Assembly (NCBI GenBank): GCA_015903995.1
Contig: JABMDK010000017.1
Coordinates: 120,177-163,898 of the forward strand
Origin: Nitrospira sp.
GTDB taxonomy: Bacteria; Nitrospirota; Nitrospiria; Nitrospirales; Nitrospiraceae
Direction: 5' to 3'
DNA: 43,722 nt
Below the pieces are notes generated by a model, which worked only from the letters and a program-made list of their open reading frames with translations, was not told the origin of the DNA and made no database searches. This document shows, in pieces, positions 8,815 to 18,550 of the stretch; position 1 is the stretch's first letter, and every line of letters begins with the position of its first letter. A program made the position numbers and the translations under genes.

Positions 8815-9651
8815 ATGGCGTGGTTCAAGAAAGAAAAGCCCGCAGAATCAGGCCAGCCGCCACGTTCGAAAGGCAGCGAGGGGATGTGGCTCAAGTGCAA
8901 TCACTGCCGGGAGATCGTTTATCGCAAGGAGGTCGATCGGAATAACAAGGTCTGTCCGAAGTGCGATTATCATTTTCCGATCTCGGTCACTGAGCGGATC
9001 GGCTTGCTCATTGATCTCGGTACGTTCAAGGAATGGGATGCGGGTTTGGAAGCGCAGGACCCTTTGAGTTTCCACGATACCAAGTCGTATCGAGATCGGG
9101 TCAAGGTCCACCAAGAGAAGACGGGCCGGAAGGATGCGCTCGTCATCGGCGAAGGTTTGATCGACGGGCGCCGGGTGGTGCTCTGTGTCTTCGATTTCAG
9201 TTTTATGGGCGGGAGTATGGGGTCTGTGGTCGGGGAAAAGCTCTGCCGCGCGATCGATCGTGCCTTGGAACTGAAGCTGCCGGTCATCCTGGTTACCGCG
9301 TCCGGGGGCGCACGGATGCAGGAAGGCATCCTCTCGCTGATGCAAATGGCCAAGACCTCGACCGCGGTCGCGAAGCTGGGTGAGGCCAAGTTGCCGTTTA
9401 TCTCGATTCTTTCCGATCCCACGTTCGGCGGTGTCACAGCCAGTGTGGCGATGTTGGGTGATGTCATCATTGCCGAGCCGAAAGCGTTGATCGGGTTTGC
9501 CGGACCTCGTGTCATCGAACAAACCATCAAGCAGCAGTTGCCGGATCAGTTCCAACGGGCCGAGTTTCTTCTCGAACACGGCATGATCGATATGATCGTC
9601 GAGCGTAAGCGTCTCAAGGAGACGGTTGGCACCCTCGTGAGTCATTTTTAG
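8815..9651 (+). CDS. accD: Acetyl-CoA carboxylase carboxyltransferase subunit beta
   Basis: Beta half of the carboxyltransferase that moves CO2 from carboxybiotin to acetyl-CoA, giving malonyl-CoA for fatty acid synthesis; it works with AccA. The N-terminal zinc ribbon uses Cys28, Cys31, Cys47 and Cys50. The carboxyltransferase core shows [30 protein letters not shown], and [17 protein letters not shown], with the oxyanion-type [11 protein letters not shown]. Length (278) is standard. It starts a same-strand run with folC (28 bases on) and lptD, a common accD-folC pairing in bacteria. Confidence 0.97.
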   Translation: MAWFKKEKPAESGQPPRSKGSEGMWLKCNHCREIVYRKEVDRNNKVCPKCDYHFPISVTERIGLLIDLGTFKEWDAGLEAQDPLSFHDTKSYRDRVKVHQEKTGRKDALVIGEGLIDGRRVVLCVFDFSFMGGSMGSVVGEKLCRAIDRALELKLPVILVTASGGARMQEGILSLMQMAKTSTAVAKLGEAKLPFISILSDPTFGGVTASVAMLGDVIIAEPKALIGFAGPRVIEQTIKQQLPDQFQRAEFLLEHGMIDMIVERKRLKETVGTLVSHF

Positions 9652-9679
9652 CCTTCTGCGTCCTCCCGGTTTATTGTTG

Positions 9680-10978
9680 ATGAGCGACTCCTCCGTCATT
9701 GAGTACCTCTACGCGCTTCAGAAGCACGGCATCAAGCTGGGTCTGGAGACCATGCGAATTCTGTTGGACCGGGTCGGCAATCCTCATCGTGCATTTCGCG
9801 TCCTTCATATCGGAGGCACCAACGGCAAGGGTTCGACGGCGGCGATGGTTGCGGCCGTCCTGCAGCATGCGGGCCGGCGGGTCGGGCTCTATACCTCTCC
9901 TCACCTCATCGAATTTCGGGAGAGGATTCGCGTCAACGGATGCATGATTGCGGAGCCTCACGTCGAGGAGTTGGTCGCGCGTGTGCGGGCTGTTCTTGAA
10001 GAGGATCTGGAGCCGACGTTTTTCGAGATGACGACGGCTCTGGCATTCCTCCATTTCGCAGAATCGGAAATCGATGTCGCCGTGTTGGAAGTTGGGTTAG
10101 GCGGACGATTCGATGCAACCAACGTCGTGGAACAACCATTGGCCACTGCGATCACGACGATCGGCTTGGATCATCAGGAGTACTTGGGGCACACGGAGGA
10201 GGCGATCGCATTTGAGAAGGGGGGAATCATTAAGCCTTGTGTCCCGGTTGTGATCGGACGGATGGGAGAGGAAGCTGAACAGGTTCTACGCCGAATCGCG
10301 CGGGATCAGTCAGCCCCTCTGTGGCAACTTGGCCGCGACTTTGCTGTCGATGGAAGCCGTTTTGAGCGACTGACGTATCGGGGCGTGACTCGTGTGTGGG
10401 AGGATCTAACTTGTGGTTTGGCAGGGCGTCACCAGTGGGACAATGCCGCTTGTGCGTTAGCACTTCTTGAAGCGACGAGTCGAACGGGGATGGATGTGGA
10501 TGTGACCGCCGTTCGCAACGGCCTGCGTACCGTCTCATGGGAGGGACGGCTGGAGGTAATCGGCGAGTATCCCACGGTTGTGCTCGACGGCGCCCATAAC
10601 CCTCCCGCCGCGCATGTACTTGCGGAGTATCTCAAGGACTTTTCCGTCCGTCACCCCACATCACGGATCATCCTCGTATGGGGCATGATGCGGGATAAAG
10701 ATCGCCGGGGATTTATCGCTCCACTGTTACCGTGTGTGTCGGAAATCGTGCTGACACAGGCGACCTTCGCACGGTCTGCGACGGTTCAAGAGCTTCATAC
10801 CGCGCTGCAGGAATGGCATGGGCCGGTCTTGGAGGCCGTCCACCCTATGGACGCGTTGGCCGTGGCCAGGAGCCGAGCCATGCCCCATGATCTCATTTGC
10901 ATTGCCGGATCCTTGATGCTCCTCGGGGACGTCAAAGCGGCAGTGCGTGGCTGTGGGCTGTCACCGATTCGTGGCTAG
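9680..10978 (+). CDS. folC: Bifunctional dihydrofolate/folylpolyglutamate synthase
   Basis: Mur-ligase-type enzyme adding glutamate to dihydropteroate and extending folate polyglutamate tails, using ATP. The P-loop is GGTNGKGSTAAM; the following region has SPHLIEFRERIRVNG and EVGLGGRFDATN, all typical. Near the C-terminal domain VLDGAHNPPAA is the conserved Mur-ligase block. Two TTG codons (9674, 9677) precede ATG 9680 in frame; ATG is preferred. The stop TAG ends one base before the lptD start, so translation of the two is probably coupled. Confidence 0.95.
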   Translation: MSDSSVIEYLYALQKHGIKLGLETMRILLDRVGNPHRAFRVLHIGGTNGKGSTAAMVAAVLQHAGRRVGLYTSPHLIEFRERIRVNGCMIAEPHVEELVARVRAVLEEDLEPTFFEMTTALAFLHFAESEIDVAVLEVGLGGRFDATNVVEQPLATAITTIGLDHQEYLGHTEEAIAFEKGGIIKPCVPVVIGRMGEEAEQVLRRIARDQSAPLWQLGRDFAVDGSRFERLTYRGVTRVWEDLTCGLAGRHQWDNAACALALLEATSRTGMDVDVTAVRNGLRTVSWEGRLEVIGEYPTVVLDGAHNPPAAHVLAEYLKDFSVRHPTSRIILVWGMMRDKDRRGFIAPLLPCVSEIVLTQATFARSATVQELHTALQEWHGPVLEAVHPMDALAVARSRAMPHDLICIAGSLMLLGDVKAAVRGCGLSPIRG

Positions 10979-10979
10979 C

Positions 10980-13448
10980 ATGGCGGGTCCTCTCGCGTGG
11001 GTCCGCTGGCGGCTCGTGCTCATCGTCGCCGTCCTCTCTCTCGTTCCCTTTCCTGGAGCAGCGGCAGACACTCAAGTGGGTGCCGGAACGTCGCCTGCCG
11101 GATCCGCCCCTCTCGATATCACGGCAGAGCGGATCGACTATCGACAAGATCAAGAGGTCTACGAAGCAAACGGATCGGTGGTGATTCAGCAGGGGGCGAT
11201 TACGCTCACGGCGGACCACGCCACCATTCAAGTCCTGCCTGGGATTCTCACTGCCGTCGGCCATGTTCATCTAACGGACCCGCAGGCCGATGTGACGGCT
11301 GAGCGGATGGAGCTCAATGTCAATACGGAGGCCGGCGTGGCTACGCATGCCCATCTCTATGCTCCGACAACAAACTCATCGATATCCGGCCGTCTCCTGC
11401 AGAGATTTTCGGAATACCATTACCGAGTCAAGGATGGCCGCTTCACCAACTGTGATGCGCAAGACGGAGAAGTGCCGGCATGGCGCTTTCGGTTTAAAGA
11501 TCTGGATCTGACCATGGGAGACACGTTGGGATTCAAGGGAGGATGGTTCTGCGTCTTAGATGTGCCTACGATTCCATTCCCCACCTTCTCCTTTCCCATG
11601 ACCAAACGGCAAACCGGATTTCTGATTCCTGCCCCGAGTTATGACACGCGATTTGGGTTCCACCTGAAGCAGAGTTTTTTTTGGGCGATCAATCCGAGCC
11701 AGGATTTGACGGTCACACCGTCCTATTACAGCGACCTCGGATACGGGTCTGATTTTGAATATCGGTATGTCTTGGACCGGCGATCTCGGGGCAAGTGGTA
11801 TGTGAGCTATCTGCAGCAGACGCAGCTTCCCAATGTCTCCGGCCTCACCGACACCGGAGAGGATGTCAAGCAGGCACGCGCGGCACTCATCGGGAGCCAT
11901 ACGCAATACCTCACCGATACGTTGCTGCTCCGTGCCAACGCCAATTTGGTCACGGACCCGAACTATTTCCAACAGCTGAGCAATTCCGGGATACTCCGTG
12001 CCTCGCCGAGCAGCGAATCAAACCTCTTGGTGACCCAGCGCTTGTCCTACGGCAACCTCTATCTTCTTGGCCTCTATCTGCAACCGCTACAAGCCGGAGG
12101 AAAAGATACGTTTCAACGGCTCCCGGAGGCCGGCTATAGCCTTCCCTACGTCTCGCTGTTCAATTCGCCTCTCTTGTTGGGCATGGAAGGGAATTACGTC
12201 AATTTCTATCGCGATCAAGGCTTTACGTTGAATCGGATCACTGTCGTTCCTGGTATTTCGACGGACATCCTGCAGCTCGGGCATGTGATCGGGATTCGAC
12301 CGCAAGCGAAGTTTCGTGAGGTCTATTACACCAGAGGGGCGCAATCGGATGAAGGGCAGCATCGAGAGACGTTTTGGTTGGGAGTGGATGCCACATCGAA
12401 AGTGACGCGCCGATTCGCCCTTGCCGACGGGGGCAGCCTGTTGCATACCCTCGAGCCCACGGTCACGTACGAATATGTGCCGTCGACTGACCAATCGAAG
12501 TTGACGCAAATCGACCAAGTCGACGATCTTCCGAAGAAGAATTTGCTGACCTATATGCTGCGCAGTCGCGTGTTGGAGTCAGGGAAGACCAATGCCTTTA
12601 ACTGGCTCGATCTCACGTTGGCGCAGAGTTATCACGTCGGTGATGTCCAGACGCTGGCCAGGGAGTTCACCCCAGGCGTCGCTCCTTTCCTCGGATCATT
12701 CACCCAGCCGCTCCAGCCGGCTACGGTGCCCATCCAAGGGAAGAAGTTTTCTGATATCTGGATGCGAGCCGTGATCGGCAACAATCTGCCTACGCTGATG
12801 ACGACGGCGTGGTTGGATACCCCAGTCGTCGGACGTGCGGCGCAGGCGTGGGCGCTTCGGCCGCCGATCAACCGGTATCTGACGGTCGACGCGTTCGTCG
12901 ACCCCTATCAACCAGGGGTGAGTCAATTCAATACGGATCTTCGATTTCAAGAGGGAACCAACTGGTATTTCGAAGTGGGACAACGGTACACCAGAGACGG
13001 CAATCGGGTCAGGCGGGGCGACGTCTGGAACCCGATCTCATTTAACGAGGTGTTTGCCCCGACAAAGGACATTCAGTTTGTCACAATGGGCGGGGCGTTC
13101 CGCACCCCGTGGGGTTGGACGGTCGGAGCCAAGGCCTACTACGATGTCAGAAATGGGCGAAGTCCGGAATTGGACGCCGTTGCCTTGTATCAGAATCCGT
13201 GCCGATGTTGGTCGGTGGGGCTGTATTACTTGAAGTTCCCGGATCGTGAGCAATACAGCTTTATGTTAAGTCTCACTGGAATTGGTTGGACCGAAAGTGC
13301 CGGGACTGCTGTCATGCGCACACTCTTGAGTCCGCTCTTGTGGGGTGAACGGGGGCTCCCCTGGGCGACGCTGGGCGGGCCCTATGGTATTCCTCCGCAG
13401 ACCTCTGAGCCAGGTGTTCCAGTGCCCGGAGCTCATGCCGGACGGTGA
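10980..13448 (+). CDS. lptD: LPS-assembly protein LptD
   Basis: Outer-membrane barrel that, with LptE, inserts lipopolysaccharide into the outer leaflet. A signal peptide (WRLVLIVAVLSLVPFPGAAA) is followed by an OstA/LptA-like beta-jellyroll at about residues 40-140 (ITAERIDYRQDQEVYEANGS, DHATIQVLPG). A large aromatic-rich beta-barrel domain follows. LGYGSDFEYRYVLD and the stretch before it are characteristic of LptD barrels. ATG 10980 is preferred to the GTG at 10947, which would overlap folC and spoil the signal peptide. About 822 residues is a normal length. A Cys pair (NPCRCW) near the C-terminus may mark the conserved disulfide region. Confidence 0.93.
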   Translation: MAGPLAWVRWRLVLIVAVLSLVPFPGAAADTQVGAGTSPAGSAPLDITAERIDYRQDQEVYEANGSVVIQQGAITLTADHATIQVLPGILTAVGHVHLTDPQADVTAERMELNVNTEAGVATHAHLYAPTTNSSISGRLLQRFSEYHYRVKDGRFTNCDAQDGEVPAWRFRFKDLDLTMGDTLGFKGGWFCVLDVPTIPFPTFSFPMTKRQTGFLIPAPSYDTRFGFHLKQSFFWAINPSQDLTVTPSYYSDLGYGSDFEYRYVLDRRSRGKWYVSYLQQTQLPNVSGLTDTGEDVKQARAALIGSHTQYLTDTLLLRANANLVTDPNYFQQLSNSGILRASPSSESNLLVTQRLSYGNLYLLGLYLQPLQAGGKDTFQRLPEAGYSLPYVSLFNSPLLLGMEGNYVNFYRDQGFTLNRITVVPGISTDILQLGHVIGIRPQAKFREVYYTRGAQSDEGQHRETFWLGVDATSKVTRRFALADGGSLLHTLEPTVTYEYVPSTDQSKLTQIDQVDDLPKKNLLTYMLRSRVLESGKTNAFNWLDLTLAQSYHVGDVQTLAREFTPGVAPFLGSFTQPLQPATVPIQGKKFSDIWMRAVIGNNLPTLMTTAWLDTPVVGRAAQAWALRPPINRYLTVDAFVDPYQPGVSQFNTDLRFQEGTNWYFEVGQRYTRDGNRVRRGDVWNPISFNEVFAPTKDIQFVTMGGAFRTPWGWTVGAKAYYDVRNGRSPELDAVALYQNPCRCWSVGLYYLKFPDREQYSFMLSLTGIGWTESAGTAVMRTLLSPLLWGERGLPWATLGGPYGIPPQTSEPGVPVPGAHAGR

Positions 13449-13535
13449 TCCCTGTTTGACTCTAAAAACAGTGGTGGGGTACGATGCCCCTGCAATCAGA
13501 TATCAATGATCTCAACCCTGAAGGAGGGCGCAGAC

Positions 13536-13883
13536 GTGGCTGGTGACGCCTTGAAAGTCGAAGATTCTACGTGGGATGCCGAAGTGATGAAGGCCTCCGA
13601 ACTCGTCATGGTCGATTTTTGGGCGGTATGGTGCGGCCCTTGCCAAATGGTAGCTCCCATCGTCGACGAATTGGCAAAAGAATACGCCGGGAAGCTGAAG
13701 GTTCGAAAACTGAACACCGACGAGAATCCTGAGGTGGCGGGCCGGTATCAGGTGATGAGTATCCCCACCATTCTGTTCTTTAAGAACGGCCAGCCGGTCG
13801 AGAAGCTGGTGGGTGCCAGACCAAAACGACAGTTCAAAGAAGTGATCGACTCACTGCTTGCTCAGCATGCTGGATCGGCTTAG
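13536..13883 (+). CDS. trxA: Thioredoxin
   Basis: Small dithiol oxidoreductase that keeps cytoplasmic proteins reduced using thioredoxin reductase. The active site is WCGPC at Cys33/Cys36, followed by the cis-proline context MSIPTILFFKNGQ. The longest frame begins at ATG 13506, but AAGGAGG at 13521-13527 stands eight bases before GTG 13536, which I take as the real start. This gives a 115-residue protein close to the usual 105-110. It is not tightly linked to lptD (87-base gap) and probably has its own promoter. Confidence 0.94.
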   Translation: MAGDALKVEDSTWDAEVMKASELVMVDFWAVWCGPCQMVAPIVDELAKEYAGKLKVRKLNTDENPEVAGRYQVMSIPTILFFKNGQPVEKLVGARPKRQFKEVIDSLLAQHAGSA

Positions 13884-14094
13884 CCTGATGCGGAACTAAG
13901 ACCGCTGGTTTCTGTCTAGGCGGTTGCGCAGTGGTGTTCAACATGCCACGCGAAGGCTCGCTCGCCGTGGATTGCCTGGTCAACCGCTGTGAGGAGTGAT
14001 CTCGCTGTTTGGTCATATGTTCAGTCGGCGGGAGGGATGTTGCGTATCCCGAGGTGTCTTCTGCCCTTAGCGAGATCTTGCCACTGTTGCAGCG

Positions 14095-15774
14095 ATGCTC
14101 ACTGAGCTGCGTATTGTAAATTTTGCAGTGATCGAACGACTGAGTCTGAATATGGACTCAGGATTTACCGTCTTGACAGGAGAGACAGGGACCGGTAAGT
14201 CGTTATTAATCGATGCAGTGGCGCTTCTTATCGGTGGGCGAGCCTCCAACGACCAAATTCGCTTCGGTGAAGACGAAGCTCAGCTTGAAGCGTCGTTCGA
14301 GATTCCGCTCGCGCACCCTCTCCTTCAACGGCTGCGGGACAGAGAAGTCCTTGGCCCACACGATTCTCAGCTCATCGTTCGACGCATCATCGCGCGCTCA
14401 GGAAGAAACCGGGTGTATCTGAATGGGACCCTCAGCCCTGTCCATGTGCTGGAGGAGTTTGCCGGTACGCTTGTCGATATCCATGGCCAGCACGACCAGC
14501 AATCGCTCCTGTCCGGCTCCGCTCAGCTTGAGGTTCTGGATGCCTTCGGTCGATTGCTGGAACTGCGGTCTCGCTATCGATCGATCCATCGTGACTGGGT
14601 ACGTTCCCGTGAAGAACGTGCTGCGCTTGCCGCGACTCTTCAACAGCGGGCCCAGCAAGAAGACCTATTGAGTTTTCAACGGCAAGAATTGCATGAGGCT
14701 GCCTGTCGTATGGGCGAGGAAGAGTTGCTACAGGCCGAACGTCATCGGTTAGGAGCGTCTCGGCGTCTGGCTGAGTTGGCATCGGAAGCTCAAGAGCGAA
14801 TTCAGGGCGATGCGGACGGTATCTTGACCAATCTCGTAGCGATGGAGCGTGTGGTCGGAGAACTGGCTCAGATTGACCCTGCGATGGAGGTAACCGGTCG
14901 GCTTGCATCCGAGGCCAAAGTGCTTCTGAAAGAAGTCGCCGATTCTATTCGGAGTTACGCCGAGGGGCTAGAGTCTGATCCTGTGCGACTCAGTGCGATC
15001 GAAGATCGTTTAGCTGTCATCCAAAAGATGAAAAAGAAATATGGGGGGACGATAGAAGCCGTCCTGGAGACGCAAGCTCGCGTGAAACAAGAGCTGGAAC
15101 AACTTGGTGAGGTGGACGGCGAAATTGATCGGTATGATCGCCTCGTTGACGAACAGCAACAGACCCTCTCGGAGCTGGCCCAGTCGCTTTCTGTGAAGCG
15201 AGCGGAAGCCGCCAATCGGTTGACAAAATTGGTGGACAAAGAGCTCAGTGCGCTAAAAATGGGATCGGTACGGTTTCTAGTTCACGTCAAGCCTTGTGAG
15301 CCTGACGAAGAATATGGTCCGGATGGCGCTGATCGTGTCGAGTTTCTGCTGTCGACCAATGCCGGCGAGCCGTTGAAACCGATATCTCGTGTCGCATCCG
15401 GGGGTGAGCTCTCGCGGGTGATGCTGGCGGTGAAATCCGTCCTTGCGGATGTCGATCATGTGCCGATCTTGATCTTTGATGAGATCGATACGGGAGTCGG
15501 AGGGGCGGTCGCGGCCACGATCGGGAAACGGCTGAGGGAGTTGGGCCGATACCATCAAGTACTATGCATCACGCATCTTCCGCAGGTCGCCTCCCAAGCC
15601 CAGCATCATTTTTCCGTCGAAAAGTCGGACGTGAAGGGGCGGACGGTGGCGACAGTGCGTGCATTGACCGGCATAAGTCGCGAAGGTGAAATTGCGCGCA
15701 TGTTGGGTGGCGAGCGAATCACTTCCAAGACTCGATCGGCGGCGGCGGAGTTGATCGCCGGAGCGCATGAATAG
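14095..15774 (+). CDS. recN: DNA repair protein RecN
   Basis: SMC-like ATPase acting early in double-strand-break repair. Walker A is GETGTGKS (residues 29-36). The central region (about 150-370) is coiled-coil, rich in E, Q and R, without long interruptions. The ABC signature SRVASGGELSRVMLA and Walker B ILIFDEIDTGVGG are near the C-terminus, with the D-loop/H-loop block ITHLPQVASQA. Full length (559) matches the family. It converges with the HD-GYP gene, the two stops being one base apart. Confidence 0.96.
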   Translation: MLTELRIVNFAVIERLSLNMDSGFTVLTGETGTGKSLLIDAVALLIGGRASNDQIRFGEDEAQLEASFEIPLAHPLLQRLRDREVLGPHDSQLIVRRIIARSGRNRVYLNGTLSPVHVLEEFAGTLVDIHGQHDQQSLLSGSAQLEVLDAFGRLLELRSRYRSIHRDWVRSREERAALAATLQQRAQQEDLLSFQRQELHEAACRMGEEELLQAERHRLGASRRLAELASEAQERIQGDADGILTNLVAMERVVGELAQIDPAMEVTGRLASEAKVLLKEVADSIRSYAEGLESDPVRLSAIEDRLAVIQKMKKKYGGTIEAVLETQARVKQELEQLGEVDGEIDRYDRLVDEQQQTLSELAQSLSVKRAEAANRLTKLVDKELSALKMGSVRFLVHVKPCEPDEEYGPDGADRVEFLLSTNAGEPLKPISRVASGGELSRVMLAVKSVLADVDHVPILIFDEIDTGVGGAVAATIGKRLRELGRYHQVLCITHLPQVASQAQHHFSVEKSDVKGRTVATVRALTGISREGEIARMLGGERITSKTRSAAAELIAGAHE

Positions 15775-15775
15775 A

Positions 15776-16909
15776 TCAAGCTGCGGGAGCAATCTCCATG
15801 GAGGAAGGCGAAACGGGGGAGTCCTTTACGACCTGAACGAAGAGTTCCAGCAACAGCGGGTCGAAATGCGTATGAGCTTGAAGCGAGATCTGACGAATTG
15901 CGGCATCCAACGGCAGCGCGACGCGACCAGGAGCATCGGCGGTCAAATGATCAAACGTTTGGGCGATGCCGACTATACGAGCCAGTAAGGGAATATCCGT
16001 GCCTTGGAGTCCACGAGGGTAACCCTGTCCATCCCATTGCTCGTGATGGGATGCGATAATTTGCCTCACCTCGATCGGTAAACCCAACGACGCAATCATT
16101 CGTACGCCTCTGTCGACGTGTTCTCTACAGAGGGATGCTTCGCCGGATGGAAGGATTTGGTCTTCTGAAAACCGATAGGATGGGAAACTTGCTTTTCCTA
16201 GATCATGCAGAAAGGCTCCCAGGGCCAACGCTTTTTGCTCAGAGACGGTCAGATTGAGCCGGCTGGCCATCAACGTAGCATAGAAACTCACTCGGCTCGA
16301 ATGATTGAGTAATTGGCGGTCTGTGGCTTCCAGAGCATCGGATAAGAGTGGAAGCAGGCGCATCTCATCTTGCTGCAAGGTATCATGGTTCTGCGTGTGA
16401 ACGGAGAGCGACGTATATTCCGCCTTCACCATGTCCCATGCACATGCACTCTCTTCCTCCGATCCCCAAAGGTCCGGTAATGTCCGAAAACAGCGGCGAA
16501 GAAAGTCGAGTCGTCGCTTCTTGTCCATCGTTTGCTGAATGAGGGTGGTCAATTCGTTCACGTTGAACGGCTTAAGTAAATAGCCGGCGGCTCCGTGGCG
16601 GATGCCTTCCATGGCAGCCTTCAGGCTCCCGTATCCCGTGACGATAATGACTTCCACGTCGGGGCGATAATGCTTGATTTCCTTGAGAAGGTCGAGCCCA
16701 TGACGATCTGGAAGCTTTTGATCCAGCGTGATCAGGTCAATGGGTTCCTGATCGAGGATCTCAAGGGCGGTCTTGGCGTTTTCGGCAGAACGAACGTTGC
16801 AGAAGGTACGAAGAATCACGTTAAGGGCATCGCGTGGCCCAGCTTCATCATCAACCACGAGGACGGTCGGTTGTGTACCTGGCTGACAAGAAGCCGTCGC
16901 CATGCGCAT
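15776..16909 (-). CDS. Response regulator with HD-GYP phosphodiesterase domain
   Basis: Two-domain signalling protein that probably hydrolyses cyclic di-GMP when its receiver is phosphorylated. The receiver (about 14-130) has the acidic pair VDDE, phospho-acceptor Asp63 (TLDQKLPD) and Lys113 (LLKPF). The HD-GYP domain (about 195-340) keeps the HD pair in FLHDLGK (235-236) and HHEQWDGQGYP (288-298), so the metal ligands appear intact. ATG 16909 has GGAG six bases upstream. It is the last same-strand gene of the signalling block after the NtrC-type regulator, separated by a 194-base AT-rich gap that probably holds its promoter. Confidence 0.9.
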   Translation of the reverse strand: MRMATASCQPGTQPTVLVVDDEAGPRDALNVILRTFCNVRSAENAKTALEILDQEPIDLITLDQKLPDRHGLDLLKEIKHYRPDVEVIIVTGYGSLKAAMEGIRHGAAGYLLKPFNVNELTTLIQQTMDKKRRLDFLRRCFRTLPDLWGSEEESACAWDMVKAEYTSLSVHTQNHDTLQQDEMRLLPLLSDALEATDRQLLNHSSRVSFYATLMASRLNLTVSEQKALALGAFLHDLGKASFPSYRFSEDQILPSGEASLCREHVDRGVRMIASLGLPIEVRQIIASHHEQWDGQGYPRGLQGTDIPLLARIVGIAQTFDHLTADAPGRVALPLDAAIRQISLQAHTHFDPLLLELFVQVVKDSPVSPSSMEIAPAA

Positions 16910-17103
16910 TACTTACTCCAAGCCTCAGTTCTTATAAGCAATTCTCATTCCTTTTCATGGAGTTATAGTTGGTTTCAATATAAAGTGGTGGTGGATGGGC
17001 GAGTAACTATACGTAGATATCGTAAATAGTAAGATACCTATATTATTAACAGGGCGCTGAGGATAATGTGTGAATAAGTGTGACATTCCTGTGTGTAGGT
17101 GTG

Positions 17104-18534
17104 TCATTCTTGCATGGGTGGGTCGGACTCGTGGAGGGAGGAATTGTCCGGGCGACCGATGCTGAGGGTATCCATTCGGTATTTCAGCATCCGTCGGCTG
17201 ATTCCAAGTAGGTTTGCGGCATGGGTTTGTACGTAATTGGTCCGTTTCAGCGCATCAAGGATAATCTCTCGTTCAAACTCCATCACGGCTTTTTCAAGCG
17301 ACATGCGACCGGCGAGGGTATCGTCTCGAAGCGACGTTGAACGGGAGTCATTCTTGATCAGCGTCGGCAAATGCTCCGGCATGATTTGCGTGGCATGTTG
17401 AGACCAGATGAATGCCTGCTCAACGACGTTTTCCAGCTCGCGAACATTGCCCGGCCAAGAATAGCGAGTCAGAAGCTCCAGTGCCTCTTTCCCGAAATCA
17501 ATCTGAGGGCGTCGTTCTTCTTCGAGGCGTTTCTCAAGGAAATGTTTGGCCAGGAGGGGAACATCCTCACCGCGTTCACGAAGTGGAGGGAGAAAGAGCG
17601 CAATGACGTTGATGCGGTAATAGAGGTCTTCTCGAAACTGCGCTTTTCGAACAAGGTCATCAAGATTCTTGTTCGTCGCCGCCACGATGCGGACATCGAC
17701 CTTGATCGACTGAACACCGCCGATTCTTGTAAATTCGCGCTCTTGGATGACACGCAGGAGCTTTGCCTGTGTGACCGGACTCAAGTCGCCGATTTCGTCC
17801 AGGAACAACGTTCCGGTATTCGCTAATTCGAACTGTCCGACGCGTCGGGCCGTGGCATCCGTGAACGACCCTTTTTCGTGGCCGAAGAGTTCGCTTTCGA
17901 TGAGCGTTTCAGGCAGCGCTGCGCAGTTCAGGGCAATGAAGGGGCGATCGCGCCGGGAACTGTTGTAATGCAAAGCTTTCGCGACTAATTCCTTTCCCGT
18001 GCCACTTTCTCCCGTAATGAGTACGGTGGTCCGGCTGTCGGCGACCTGCTCGATTTTTGAATAGATCTCCTGCATGCCCTGGCTTTTGCCGATCAGATTA
18101 TGGAAGGCATAGCGCTGGACGACTTGAGCCCGCAGTTGCTTGACCTCTCGCTCCAATTCGGAAGAGCTCAGAACGCGGTCAATGATGATGCGGAGCTCAT
18201 CGACGTCGAACGGTTTTGAGAGATAGTCAGCGGCTCCGAACTTCATGGCATCAACGGCTGTTTTGACCGATTTGGTACCTGTGAGCATGATGACAGGAGT
18301 CATCTTGCTCTCCATACGAAGCGTTTGAAGCACGGCGAGGCCGTCGGTTCCCGGGAGAATGACATCAAGGAGGATGAGATCTGGCTCATCCTTCCGAAAC
18401 ACATCGAGTCCTTCTTGCCCATCGCTGGCCTGGAGAATGTCATAGATCGGTTCAAGAACCATCTTGAGGGAGGCGCGGACTCGGGGATCGTCATCGATCA
18501 ACAGAACCCGTTTTTTAACAACCAAACTTTCCAC
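17104..18534 (-). CDS. Sigma54-dependent response regulator, NtrC family
   Basis: Bacterial enhancer-binding protein: receiver, AAA+ ATPase, Fis-type DNA-binding helix-turn-helix. The receiver has DDD near residue 14 and acceptor Asp57 (LLDVILPG). The ATPase has Walker A GESGTGKE, Walker [12 protein letters not shown] and arginine-finger region. The sigma54-contact loop reads GSFTDA rather than the common GAFTGA. The C-terminus (NYVQTHAANLLGISRRMLKY) is the HTH. Translation starts at GTG 18534, with AAGGAG five bases upstream. It lies 16 bases after the stop of the histidine kinase, its evident partner. Confidence 0.93.
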   Translation of the reverse strand: MESLVVKKRVLLIDDDPRVRASLKMVLEPIYDILQASDGQEGLDVFRKDEPDLILLDVILPGTDGLAVLQTLRMESKMTPVIMLTGTKSVKTAVDAMKFGAADYLSKPFDVDELRIIIDRVLSSSELEREVKQLRAQVVQRYAFHNLIGKSQGMQEIYSKIEQVADSRTTVLITGESGTGKELVAKALHYNSSRRDRPFIALNCAALPETLIESELFGHEKGSFTDATARRVGQFELANTGTLFLDEIGDLSPVTQAKLLRVIQEREFTRIGGVQSIKVDVRIVAATNKNLDDLVRKAQFREDLYYRINVIALFLPPLRERGEDVPLLAKHFLEKRLEEERRPQIDFGKEALELLTRYSWPGNVRELENVVEQAFIWSQHATQIMPEHLPTLIKNDSRSTSLRDDTLAGRMSLEKAVMEFEREIILDALKRTNYVQTHAANLLGISRRMLKYRMDTLSIGRPDNSSLHESDPPMQE

Positions 18535-18550
18535 AAGCGCTCCTTACGTT

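Noticed and set aside
13452..13471. Terminator between lptD and trxA
   Set aside because: Only a six-base stem (CTGTTT/AAACAG) with no T-run.
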